From: an uncultured Prevotella sp.
GTDB lineage: Bacteria > Bacteroidota > Bacteroidia > Bacteroidales > Bacteroidaceae
Length of the DNA stretch: 64,000 nt
Direction: 5' to 3'
Assembly (NCBI GenBank): GCA_900550035.1
Contig: URQS01000001.1
Coordinates: 1 to 64,000 of the forward strand
Shown here: piece by piece, positions 26,767-35,334 of the stretch
Layout: each line of letters opens with the position of its first letter
Numbering within the stretch: position 1 is the first letter of the stretch
Notes under the pieces: generated by a model
What the model was told of the DNA's origin: nothing
The model's database searches: none
Seen by the model: the letters and a program-made list of their open reading frames with translations, nothing else
Translations under genes and position numbers: made by a program

Positions 26767-27817
26767 AATGTTTTTCTTCTTTTTCGATATTGAAAAGCGT
26801 ATAGGCTTAAAGAAATTAAGCAGCGCAGATTTGGGCACAAAAGGTACAAGCAATCAAACCCACATAGGACTCTACAAAGATGTATTTCAATTCTTGGGTG
26901 ACAATGTTGTTACAACAGCAATGCTTGTCTATGGTGACTATTGCCAAATGTTGGATTGCTATTTTGATAGAATTGAAAACCCCGACGGATCTCACAGAAG
27001 CCCTAAGATAAGGATGGGGAAAAAGAAAGAGGACTCTGTTGCTTCCAAGATTAGAGAATTTGCCTTGACAGATGTCAATGCGGATTGGTATCTTGTTTGG
27101 TCTGGACTAGAAAATAAGGACTTGGTGTTTTGGCTTATCAATAGTAAGTCAGTTGATTTCAATGTAATAAAAGACTTGGTTGGCTCAAAAACTCGCGTCA
27201 TCACAGATGAAGACAAGGTGTATGCCAGTCTAAAGAACATAATGGTAAACAAGATAAACCAGTCAAGTGTCAATATACAGAAAGAGATAGAAATTATCTC
27301 ACAAACAGGGGAGCAAAGCAAGAAATACAAGCCTTTTGATTTGGAAAAGGCAAAGAGAAACATGGCTTTAGTTGGCAAGAGAGGTGAGGAACTTGTAAAC
27401 GAATACCTTGAACAACTGAAGAACTTGCATCAAGTAGAGTCATTTGAATGGATGAATAAAAGTAGAGAATCGGGATTGCCATACGATTTTATACTGAATG
27501 AAAAGCAGTATATAGATGTGAAGTCAACAAGATTTGATTTCTCACAAAATATTGTATTCAGTAATCAAGAGGTAGGTTTTGTAAATCAGCAAAAATCTGA
27601 TTTTGATTATTCCGTATATCGTGTTTTCGACATTACTGAAGCAAATGCAAATCTGAAGATTTGTACGCAATGTATGCCGTATATGGAGCAACTTAACAAG
27701 AATGTGCAGACGTTTAATCAGGCAATAATACAAAGCAAAACACGATTGTTAGGGTTGAATGTCGCAGTATCTCCAACAGATTGCTTCGGAAACATACAGG
27801 ACATTATAAGATTGTAA
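26759..27817 (+). CDS. restriction-system component with DUF3883-like nuclease-fold domain
   Basis: A 352-residue protein. The first 200 residues are not recognised. The C-terminal part from about 205 fits the DUF3883 (PF13020) PD-(D/E)XK-like pattern: GKRGEELVNEYL with Glu210-211, then GLPYDFIL (Asp243) and YIDVKST (Asp253, Lys255). By position it corresponds to YdiR in the Bacillus BsuMI system (methyltransferase, methyltransferase, YdiR, YdiS, YdjA); that equivalence is inference from gene order. It could help with DNA recognition or be a second nuclease. It overlaps the upstream methyltransferase and precedes the McrB-like gene by three bases. Confidence 0.75.
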   Translation: MNKMFFFFFDIEKRIGLKKLSSADLGTKGTSNQTHIGLYKDVFQFLGDNVVTTAMLVYGDYCQMLDCYFDRIENPDGSHRSPKIRMGKKKEDSVASKIREFALTDVNADWYLVWSGLENKDLVFWLINSKSVDFNVIKDLVGSKTRVITDEDKVYASLKNIMVNKINQSSVNIQKEIEIISQTGEQSKKYKPFDLEKAKRNMALVGKRGEELVNEYLEQLKNLHQVESFEWMNKSRESGLPYDFILNEKQYIDVKSTRFDFSQNIVFSNQEVGFVNQQKSDFDYSVYRVFDITEANANLKICTQCMPYMEQLNKNVQTFNQAIIQSKTRLLGLNVAVSPTDCFGNIQDIIRL

Positions 27818-27820
27818 AGT

Positions 27821-29554
27821 ATGGAAGAAATTGTAAAGCATATAAACGATACAAATGCTAGTTACCGTCAGCCAAATGCTGGTGATGCCAAGAATACAGA
27901 TTTATTCTTGGATAATGAGCATTATTCTTTGTTTAAAGATAGCGGAGAGCAAATTATTGTTAGATATGATAAAGAAAATCTAACCAAGGCAATTTTGTTT
28001 ATTGCATCTATCTTGCCAAGAAAATTTGACCAATCAGCGACACATGAGTTGGTCAAGTTTTCAAAAGAGTTTGTGCTTGACCAATTAGCGATTATTGATG
28101 CACTGTTCACTGAAGACGGCAGGTCTGTAAATACATTTACGCAAGTGTGGAATGCTCGTAAGGATGTTCCACAAAAAAATGGGAAGATAGATAAACGTTT
28201 CTATTTCAATGGACTATTAAAGGATGTTCTCTATACAGATTACACCGGTGTTCAGCGTAAGACAAAATTCACAATAAGGAATTATTTTGCAGGAGGATAT
28301 TCCGACCTGCATATTATCAAAGCTGATGATGGAATATTTGACATACGCATATCCAATGCCAATGTTCCAACATACGACAATAAGGAAGATGGACTTGAAG
28401 ATAAGGTATCAATAAATACTTGCACATCAAACGATTACCGCCCCTACATCACCGCTATCAAGTCAAAGCCATTCCTTCTGCTTGCTGGCATCTCTGGTAC
28501 AGGCAAGAGCCGTATCGTGAGAGAGTTGGCAAGAGCTTGTTGGGAAGAAGGATCAGAAGAGTACAATGCACAGAAACCGAAGAACTTCCAAATGGTGCAG
28601 GTGAAGCCTAATTGGCACGACTCAAGCGACTTGATAGGCTATGTAAGCCGAGTGAGTGGCAAGGCCGAGTATGTGGCAGGCGATTTTCTCCGCTTTGTTG
28701 CCAAGGCATGGGAAGATAAGGACACACCCTATTTCCTTTGCTTGGATGAAATGAATCTTGCACCTGTAGAGCAGTATTTCGCAGAATACCTCAGTGTTAT
28801 AGAGTCGCGCAAGAGCCACGAGGACGGCACTGTGACAACCGACCCTATACTTGAAAAGGTGGACGAGGAATGGTATTTCAACCTGACAGCTTCGCTGACG
28901 ACAGACGAGAATGTGAGAAAGCAGTTCAACGAAAGCGGAATTAGTATTCCGCAGAACCTTATCGTTGTCGGCACAGTTAATATGGACGAAACGACATTCT
29001 CATTCTCTCGTAAGGTGCTCGACCGTGCCATGACCATAGAGATGAATGAAGTGGACCTGCACGGTGGACTGACAGAGCGTAATGAAGAGATTGGCAAGTT
29101 GGGCAAGGCTGAATTGATAGGCGATGCCGTGGAAGGTGTGGATGTATATGCCGACAACAAGGATGTCTGCGAGAAGGCGCTGACTTATCTTGATGCAGTA
29201 AATGCTGTACTGAACGGCACTCCATTCAAGGTTGCCTACCGAACACGCAACGAGTTTCTGCTGTATGTGGTAAATAATCTTCCTTACAACAAGGATGAGA
29301 ATGATACAGAATTGGAACAAGGATATGTCATAGCGCGTGCCTTGGACGAGATAACGAGCATGAAAGTATTGTCACGCATAGAGGGTGATGACACTAAGGT
29401 AAGCGATGCGTTTATCGACCGACTGAGCAAGACCATTGATGATGGACTAAAGGCGGTATCGGGCGAAGAACATGCCATAACCTCAATATCCTTGGCGAAG
29501 CTGAAGGAGATGAAGGCTAAACTTGCATCGGGATATACAAGTTTTTGGAGTTAA
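27821..29554 (+). CDS. McrB-like AAA+ restriction motor
   Basis: A 577-residue AAA+ NTPase of the McrB/LlaJI-R1/YdiS type that should translocate DNA with a McrC-type nuclease partner. Residues 1-200 are a variable N-terminal domain expected to read the DNA site. Walker A is GISGTGKS (223-230), Walker B is LCLDEMN (306-312), and a sensor-like VNMDETTFSFSRKVLDRA (386-403) corresponds to the McrB MNxxDRS region. Base composition changes abruptly near codon 203: the N-terminal part is AT-rich while the motor domain has the GC content of core genes, suggesting a swapped specificity domain. The McrC-like gene starts 16 bases later. Confidence 0.9.
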   Translation: MEEIVKHINDTNASYRQPNAGDAKNTDLFLDNEHYSLFKDSGEQIIVRYDKENLTKAILFIASILPRKFDQSATHELVKFSKEFVLDQLAIIDALFTEDGRSVNTFTQVWNARKDVPQKNGKIDKRFYFNGLLKDVLYTDYTGVQRKTKFTIRNYFAGGYSDLHIIKADDGIFDIRISNANVPTYDNKEDGLEDKVSINTCTSNDYRPYITAIKSKPFLLLAGISGTGKSRIVRELARACWEEGSEEYNAQKPKNFQMVQVKPNWHDSSDLIGYVSRVSGKAEYVAGDFLRFVAKAWEDKDTPYFLCLDEMNLAPVEQYFAEYLSVIESRKSHEDGTVTTDPILEKVDEEWYFNLTASLTTDENVRKQFNESGISIPQNLIVVGTVNMDETTFSFSRKVLDRAMTIEMNEVDLHGGLTERNEEIGKLGKAELIGDAVEGVDVYADNKDVCEKALTYLDAVNAVLNGTPFKVAYRTRNEFLLYVVNNLPYNKDENDTELEQGYVIARALDEITSMKVLSRIEGDDTKVSDAFIDRLSKTIDDGLKAVSGEEHAITSISLAKLKEMKAKLASGYTSFWS

Positions 29555-29570
29555 AAAGACATAGGGCGAT

Positions 29571-31763
29571 ATGGAACTATTGACGATTGAGCACATAGAT
29601 TTTACAATGATTGTCGAATGTAGCAAGTTCGACAGGATTTGGAGCAAGGCCAAGAGTAATGTGGGGGAAGACAATCTGCTTTCCACTTACTCATGGTCGG
29701 AAGGAGTTATGTCCGTAAAACGCACTTTCGAAAATGGCACAGACATCTGCATAGAACAAGGAGTTCCTGCTCCTGCCGTATTCTTCGACAATGCCGACTA
29801 TCCCATTTGGATAGAATTTGGAAGCCATGTAAAGAATGCCCAATTTGGTTCCATACTACAAAACGACAACGACCGTTTCTCTTTTCGCCGACATATCTTG
29901 GCTGGTTTCATCAACTACAAGAATGAGATAGGACGGAGTGAGATACAGCTCATATACAACACTGACAAGGAGACAAAAACATTCCGTTTCGGCTTTGAGG
30001 TGCTCAGCACCAAGCTCGATTATCATGAGCATTGGCGTGCCATCGTGGAGGACATTGAGCGTGAGTACCGTATGCTGTCGCTCGACTATATGCGCCGCAC
30101 GTTTCATGGCTTTTCTCCCGACACAAAGGGCGAACACCCCGACATAATATGGTGGAGTGTGTTTCAAGGCGAACAGCAGAAGTTCATAAAGGCTTGCAAG
30201 AACATTATCGATCGTCCTCGCCATCGCTTGCATGGCGAGGAAACGTATGTTAGGGCAGACAAACTGAAGCAGACACCCCACGACATAGAGAACCGCCTTG
30301 CAGAACATCGCAAGGAGGCAGCCCACCTCTACCGAATAGAACAGCAGATACAGTCGAACGACACGCAGGAAAACCGTTTTCTTAAGTTTGCCTTGCAACA
30401 GATTGGCAAGCGATATGAGGAACTGCGCCAGCGCATAGAGACCATAAAGACGGCTTCTGACATGATGAAGGCTACTATGCTCGGTACCTCCAACACTCTG
30501 AGACGACTGCAACGGCATCCTTTCTTTCGCACGGTAGGTAGATTCAAGGGAATGAGCCAAGAGAGCATGGTGCTGCAAAAGGCTACAGGCTATAGCCAGG
30601 TGTACCGCACATGGAATCTGCTGCGACGTGCCTATTCGCTCAATGACGGTCTGTACCGCTTGCAGACAAAAGACATAGCGACACTCTACGAGATATGGTG
30701 TTTCATAGAGGTGAGCCACATCGTAAAGGAACAGTTGCACCTGGATGATGCGGATGTGGAACACCGCAATCGTATGGAGATGAATGGTGTGTTCTCATGG
30801 GAACTCGGTAAGGGCGAGCACTCACGTATTCTATTCCGCAAGGATGGTGTGGAATTGGCAGAACTTGTGTACAACCCTAAGAACACTGAGGCTGAGAACG
30901 ACAGCGTGGGACTTAAAGATGTGGTTGTGCCAACTGTCCCACAAAAGCCGGACATCGTGCTGCAGCTCACCAAGAACGACTTGCTGCAAGGCATGAAGAT
31001 GACATATTTGTTTGATGCCAAGTATCGCATTGACGGCAGGGAGCAAGGCGTGGATGTGCCGCCAGAGGATGCCATCAACCAGATGCACCGCTACCGTGAT
31101 GCCATCTACTATCGTGACTATGACGCCAATGCCTTGAAGAAGGAGGTAATAGGCGGATATATTCTCTTTCCTGGTGACGGAGAGCCAAATGATGTAGCTG
31201 TGTCAAAGTTCTACAAGACGATAAAGGAGGTGAATATCGGTGCTTTTCCACTTCGCCCGAAAGACACGGAAAACAGAAAGCTATTGGAACAGTTTATCGA
31301 AGAACTGATTCACACCAAGTCATACGAGACAATATCCCATGTCATTCCTCAGAAAGGCGCATACGTGGAAGTTGGCAACCGTGTGCTTATCGGGTTAGTG
31401 AAGGAAGACAATACGCAATATCAGAAGTTCATGGACGGAACGGCAACTTTGTACTACACAGGCAAGCAGTTTCCAACAACTATCGCCCTGCAGGACCTCC
31501 ACTTCTTTATGCCTTACATCAAAGGGCATGGAGTGCGTGATGTGTATGAGATAGTTAAAGTACGAACCATTACGAGCAAAGAGGCAAAGCAAATGGATAG
31601 GGACGATGCGGAAAGCAAGGCTCTGCGCTTGGCTTTTGAACTGCGGTATGTGCGTAAGCAATATGCAGATTTTCATTCTGTTGATGCAAGTAAATGGATA
31701 GGCTACACGTTTATTGATACGACTTTTGATAGGTTGGATGAATGTGTGGTGATTAATAAATAA
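29571..31763 (+). CDS. McrC-like nuclease subunit, DUF2357/PD-(D/E)XK
   Basis: A 730-residue protein with the layout of the larger McrC relatives. An N-terminal beta-rich DUF2357-type region spans about 1-230, a helical middle about 230-360, and a nuclease domain follows. The nuclease site is Glu374 (YEIWCF), PDIVL at 460-464 and FDAKYR with Asp482/Lys484, followed by QMHRYRDAI at 504-512. An extra C-terminal domain of about 150 residues (LEQFIEELI onward) has no assignment. It should cut DNA when driven by the McrB-like motor. By order it corresponds to YdjA of BsuMI or R2 of LlaJI. The gene has core-like GC content, unlike the AT-rich genes on both sides. Confidence 0.87.
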   Translation: MELLTIEHIDFTMIVECSKFDRIWSKAKSNVGEDNLLSTYSWSEGVMSVKRTFENGTDICIEQGVPAPAVFFDNADYPIWIEFGSHVKNAQFGSILQNDNDRFSFRRHILAGFINYKNEIGRSEIQLIYNTDKETKTFRFGFEVLSTKLDYHEHWRAIVEDIEREYRMLSLDYMRRTFHGFSPDTKGEHPDIIWWSVFQGEQQKFIKACKNIIDRPRHRLHGEETYVRADKLKQTPHDIENRLAEHRKEAAHLYRIEQQIQSNDTQENRFLKFALQQIGKRYEELRQRIETIKTASDMMKATMLGTSNTLRRLQRHPFFRTVGRFKGMSQESMVLQKATGYSQVYRTWNLLRRAYSLNDGLYRLQTKDIATLYEIWCFIEVSHIVKEQLHLDDADVEHRNRMEMNGVFSWELGKGEHSRILFRKDGVELAELVYNPKNTEAENDSVGLKDVVVPTVPQKPDIVLQLTKNDLLQGMKMTYLFDAKYRIDGREQGVDVPPEDAINQMHRYRDAIYYRDYDANALKKEVIGGYILFPGDGEPNDVAVSKFYKTIKEVNIGAFPLRPKDTENRKLLEQFIEELIHTKSYETISHVIPQKGAYVEVGNRVLIGLVKEDNTQYQKFMDGTATLYYTGKQFPTTIALQDLHFFMPYIKGHGVRDVYEIVKVRTITSKEAKQMDRDDAESKALRLAFELRYVRKQYADFHSVDASKWIGYTFIDTTFDRLDECVVINK

Positions 31764-31778
31764 TAAAACATATAAAAT

Positions 31779-32663
31779 ATGCCAAAAAGAAAAATTAGTT
31801 TTAATTATTTGTTTCTAAAAGTTGGAGATTTAGGACAACCTATAGAGAGTGCTTTAAATAAAGTACTTAACTACATTATATCTAAAGATAAAGTAAATAG
31901 AAAACAAGATGTCAATAATGACAAATTTGCTTTTCTGGATAGCTTTGACTATGATACGACAAGTCAATATCATACAATGCAACTTCTTTTTAAAAGTGCA
32001 AAGCACAGCTATCGTGCTCCTCTCCTTGATAAAAATACAGCAGAAGCAAGAGAAAATCCTAAAACAATGAGTGAGGGGGAACAAATGAAAACGCACCTCC
32101 TTATAAAAATTAAGGATGGAGATGCTATTTTGTTCTTGGAAACTGGCAATAGTATGCTTACTTGCTTGAATATTATAAATTATCTGAACCAAGCTTTGTT
32201 GTTATATAATTCTCAATTTGATGAAGATGAAGAAAATAGAATTGAGGGAAAATTTTCTTTTGATATGATTGCACGTGACGATTTTCAAGAAGTTCTTCAA
32301 GGTATGGATCGGGTTTTATGTGCAGAAGTGTTTGTTGATAAATCTGTTTTGGGTTCTGAAGTCCTAAATTTTTCAAATTCATCAGAGCAAGTAAAGGAAA
32401 ACGTATTGCTTACAATAAAAGCAGAACGCAAAAAGAGTATAAAAGACACATTGTATGATATTGTCAATAAATTCAATGGTGCTCATTCTCAAATTAGAAG
32501 AATACGTGTAAGAGGCAAAAATATGAATGGGAATGCTAGTGTTATAGATACAGATTTCATAGTGAAAAAAGAGTTTATTGAAGTACAGCAAGATTCAGAT
32601 ACAGGAGAGTACAATTCTGCAAATGTGTTTTCTCAGCTGTTAGCACTGTCAAACGAATATTAG
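31779..32663 (+). CDS. unrecognised soluble protein, first gene of a soluble/membrane pair
   Basis: A 294-residue protein with no signal peptide or membrane segment, strongly AT-rich in DNA. It begins KRKISFNYLFLKV and has alternating beta and helical stretches (LLIKIKDGDAILFLE, VLLTIKAERKKSIKDTLYDI) and a basic patch RRIRVRGKNMNG near residue 240. I do not recognise the family. It lies 15 bases after the McrC-like gene and one base before a four-helix membrane protein. In defence loci such pairs include phage lambda RexA-RexB and Kiwa (KwaB-KwaA), where the soluble partner senses DNA or infection. The resemblance is in layout only. Confidence 0.7.
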   Translation: MPKRKISFNYLFLKVGDLGQPIESALNKVLNYIISKDKVNRKQDVNNDKFAFLDSFDYDTTSQYHTMQLLFKSAKHSYRAPLLDKNTAEARENPKTMSEGEQMKTHLLIKIKDGDAILFLETGNSMLTCLNIINYLNQALLLYNSQFDEDEENRIEGKFSFDMIARDDFQEVLQGMDRVLCAEVFVDKSVLGSEVLNFSNSSEQVKENVLLTIKAERKKSIKDTLYDIVNKFNGAHSQIRRIRVRGKNMNGNASVIDTDFIVKKEFIEVQQDSDTGEYNSANVFSQLLALSNEY

Positions 32664-32664
32664 T

Positions 32665-33171
32665 ATGTGGTGTGAGTTTCTATACGTTATATTAGCCTAT
32701 TTTGAGGCGTTAAAGAAAAATGAGACAATATATGATATATTGACTCCTGCAATAATAGCATTTGCAAGTTTCATCTATACAATTCTTTCTCATTACGACA
32801 CCATACAAATAGACTTCATAAACGAGGTTATGCCATTTGTTGGAACATTATTAGGTTTTACTCTTGCAGCGTTAACCCTTCTTTTGTCAAATACTAGAAT
32901 TGAAGGGAAAACGAGGAATTTTCCTACTAAAAGAGAAATTCATGGCAATACCATAACTATGTATGAATTCTTGGTTGTTTTATTTTCGTATTTGATAGTC
33001 TTTGAGTCAATTCTTTGCATTCTATATTATGCAGCATATTTATTTCCTATAAAAATAAATGGAGTTGTAGTGCAAGTATGTAACACCATATTTATTGGAG
33101 GTATTTTCCATATATTGTTCTTAACATTACGAATTGCCTCTAATCTGTATCATATAATAATTCGGAGATAA
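32665..33171 (+). CDS. four-helix membrane protein, second gene of the pair
   Basis: A 168-residue inner-membrane protein with predicted helices at about 25-43, 56-75, 101-126 and 138-156. A basic cytoplasmic-type loop (NTRIEGKTRNFPTKREIHGN) lies between helices 2 and 3. No signal peptide or enzyme motif is seen. It begins one base after its soluble partner, so the two are translated together. Size and topology resemble RexB and KwaA, which act at the membrane during phage infection. Function as an ion channel or effector is inference. DNA composition is as AT-rich as its partner, suggesting the two were acquired together. Confidence 0.7.
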   Translation: MWCEFLYVILAYFEALKKNETIYDILTPAIIAFASFIYTILSHYDTIQIDFINEVMPFVGTLLGFTLAALTLLLSNTRIEGKTRNFPTKREIHGNTITMYEFLVVLFSYLIVFESILCILYYAAYLFPIKINGVVVQVCNTIFIGGIFHILFLTLRIASNLYHIIIRR

Positions 33172-33176
33172 TTATA

Positions 33177-34664
33177 ATGGATATACTCTATCTAATAGGC
33201 GAAGCAACTGCCTACGACAAGAAACAACAACTCGAAGTCAAACGACCTAAGAGTTGGCTAAAAAGTGTTTCTGCCTTTGCCAATGGCGAGGGCGGAACAT
33301 TGGTGTTTGGTATCAGTGACGATGACCAAGTGGTAGGACTTGCTGATGCTGAAAGTGATGCGGAGAGAATAAGTGAGGAGATAAAGGCCAAACTTGACCC
33401 TATACCTGCAGTCAACCTCGAATTTAAGGAAGTGGATGGAAAGAAGCTTGTGTTGCTTCATGTCTATAAAGGACAAGAGACACCATATTATTATATAGGT
33501 GACAAGCAACGATTGGCATTTGTGAGAGTCGGTAACGAGTCGGTGGTAGCTGACAGACTTCAATTGAAAAGCCTTGTTATGAGAGGTACAGGTCGTTCGT
33601 TCGATGCTATTCCTTCGCCATACAAGTTTGAGGATATGTCTTTCTCCAAGCTCAAATCTGTTCATTTCAAGCGACTTAATCAATCGTTTGATGATAGCGA
33701 TTTCGTTTCATGGGGAATAGTTGACAATGATGGAAAACTGACCAATGCTGGGGCATTGTTGGCAGACGATTCTCCTATACGCCATTCTCGTATCTTCTGC
33801 ACACGTTGGAATGGACTTGACATGACGAGTGGTTTGGGTGAAGCTTTGGATGATGCAGAATTGGAAGGTAGTGTCATCAGTCAATTGCAAGATGCTGTTG
33901 CTTTTGTGAGAAATAACTCTCACAGAAGATGGTGGAAAGAAGCTGAATATCGAGAAGAGCTGCCAGATTATCCAGAGCGTGCCGTAACTGAAGTGATATG
34001 TAACGCCATTATTCATCGTGATTACATGGAGCTTGGCAGTGAAATACATATAGACATGTATGACGACCGCATGGAAGTGTATTCTCCTGGTGGCATGTTT
34101 GATGGGCGATTGATACAACAATTAAATCCACTGACTGTACCATCGAAACGTCGCAACCCTTTACTTGCAGACTTTTTCCATCGCTTGAAACTCATGGAGC
34201 GTAGAGGCAGTGGAATGAAGAAGATTATTGGTGAATATAAGCGTTTTGAAAACTTGGAAAATTATCATGCACCAGAGTTCAGTTCCAATGCGACAGAATT
34301 TCACGTTACTCTATGGAACCTCAATTATGGGGTTGATGTCGTAAAAGACAACCCTCATGTCATAAAAGAGGCAAATGATGTCGTAAAAGATGTCGTAAAA
34401 GAGACGGATGATGTCGTAAAAGGAAAAGCAAATGTCACAAAAGAATTTGCAAAAGCACAGCGACAAATCTATAAGTTAATTTCGCAGATGCCACAGATCA
34501 GTGCTACCCAAATGTCGGAAAACATGGGGATTTCTTTACGACAAGTACAAAGATACCTCAAACAGCTTTCCGACCAAAACCTAATTGTAAGAGAAGGAGG
34601 TCGCAAAAATGGCGTTTGGAAAATTTTGGATGAGGAATACGAAGGCTTCTTCAAAAGAATATAG
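33177..34664 (+). CDS. AlbA_2/Schlafen-type ATP-binding regulator with winged helix
   Basis: A 495-residue protein of the common bacterial AlbA_2 (divergent AAA_4) family. The N-terminal domain has KKQQLEVKRPKSW and FANGEGGTLVFGISDD (about 19-50). The middle ATPase-like region contains AVTEVICNAIIHRDY and SPGGMFDG...RRNPLLA, and RRGSGMKKI follows. The C-terminal 70 residues form a winged helix (ATQMSENMGISLRQVQRYLKQL). The linker between them (about 390-425) repeats the unit DVVK several times, encoded by near-identical GATGTCGTAAAAG units. It ends the defence operon, five bases after the membrane gene. Regulation of the operon or an RNA-related defence role are both possible. Confidence 0.85.
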   Translation: MDILYLIGEATAYDKKQQLEVKRPKSWLKSVSAFANGEGGTLVFGISDDDQVVGLADAESDAERISEEIKAKLDPIPAVNLEFKEVDGKKLVLLHVYKGQETPYYYIGDKQRLAFVRVGNESVVADRLQLKSLVMRGTGRSFDAIPSPYKFEDMSFSKLKSVHFKRLNQSFDDSDFVSWGIVDNDGKLTNAGALLADDSPIRHSRIFCTRWNGLDMTSGLGEALDDAELEGSVISQLQDAVAFVRNNSHRRWWKEAEYREELPDYPERAVTEVICNAIIHRDYMELGSEIHIDMYDDRMEVYSPGGMFDGRLIQQLNPLTVPSKRRNPLLADFFHRLKLMERRGSGMKKIIGEYKRFENLENYHAPEFSSNATEFHVTLWNLNYGVDVVKDNPHVIKEANDVVKDVVKETDDVVKGKANVTKEFAKAQRQIYKLISQMPQISATQMSENMGISLRQVQRYLKQLSDQNLIVREGGRKNGVWKILDEEYEGFFKRI

Positions 34665-34674
34665 ACGATAAAGA

Positions 34675-34748
34675 CAGGTGGCTATATCCATAATAATGGG
34701 TTAGCCACCTGCTATTGTTAAAAGTCAATTTATATCTTTTTGACTTTT
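34675..34748 (+). terminator. two hairpins at the end of the defence operon
   Basis: CAGGTGGCTA (34675-34684) pairs with TAGCCACCTG (34702-34711). A second stem AAAAGTCAA/TTGACTTTT spans 34720-34748. There is no long T run, so termination is likely but not certain. Confidence 0.5.
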
Positions 34749-34767
34749 GACTCCCTCCAGTTAAATA

Positions 34768-34899
34768 TTAATCAAATAACTCCGGAAAGAGGGGACAATC
34801 GAGTTCTTTAGCATTATTGAAATCAGTCCTTTCGAAGAGATCAACGAGTGGTGTCTTATCCATAAGAGAAATGCTTAGAATCTGAAGAGCATATGGCAT
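34768..34899 (-). pseudogene. possible C-terminal gene remnant
   Basis: A minus-strand frame of 43 codons, MPYALQILSISLMDKTPLVD followed by LFERTDFNNAKELDCPLFPE and ending LFD. It reads like the tail of a real protein, but a stop codon precedes it closely and no promoter is evident. The family is unknown. It is probably a fragment left at the edge of the defence island. Confidence 0.3.
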
Positions 34900-35254
34900 C
34901 TTTAATGCAGTCCGTTATACAATAGTAAAATATATTTTACATCTGATTATAATCTTCTTGTAGTATATTTTGACTATATTGCCAACTCAAAGATGTTGCA
35001 AATATATATAAAAAAGACCATAAATAAAAAGGTGTTGCAAGAAAAAGTTTCAAAAGGTTGTAAAATATTTGGTTTCTGTTTCTCTTTGTTATATTTTTTG
35101 TAAAAATATCCATGATGCAGTCTTTTCCACAAATGGTCTGCTTTTACCGTTCCCATATGAATATAATTTCAATAATTTGATTTCTTATAACAAACTATGA
35201 GATTTTGTGCTCTCAAGTCTTAAACCTTATGCATTTCTTCAAAAATATGGTTTC

Positions 35255-35334
35255 CTCAAAATCTTTTTAAGCAAAACGTACCGAATTCTCAAAATCTTTT
35301 CATGCAAAATGTATCGAATTCTCAAAATCTTTTG
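35255..35334. repeat. 33-bp tandem array, three units
   Basis: CTCAAAATCTTTT starts at 35255, 35288 and 35321, an exact 33-bp period. The first two units match over nearly all 33 bases; the third only over its first 13. An inverted copy (AAAAGATTTTGAGAAG) lies at 35402-35417, close to the terC start. Confidence 0.8.

Noticed and set aside
31779..33171. Firm assignment of the pair as RexAB or Kiwa
   Set aside because: Only size, order and topology agree; no diagnostic motif was recognised, so the family name is not used.
23263..34664. Type I restriction, BREX or DISARM system
   Set aside because: There is no hsdS, pglZ, brxC or DISARM helicase; the methyltransferases are both m5C type and the motor is McrB-like.
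34974..35156. Minus-strand 60-codon frame in the AT-rich gap
   Set aside because: Composition is low-complexity Phe/Ile/Lys with no motif, promoter or gene context.
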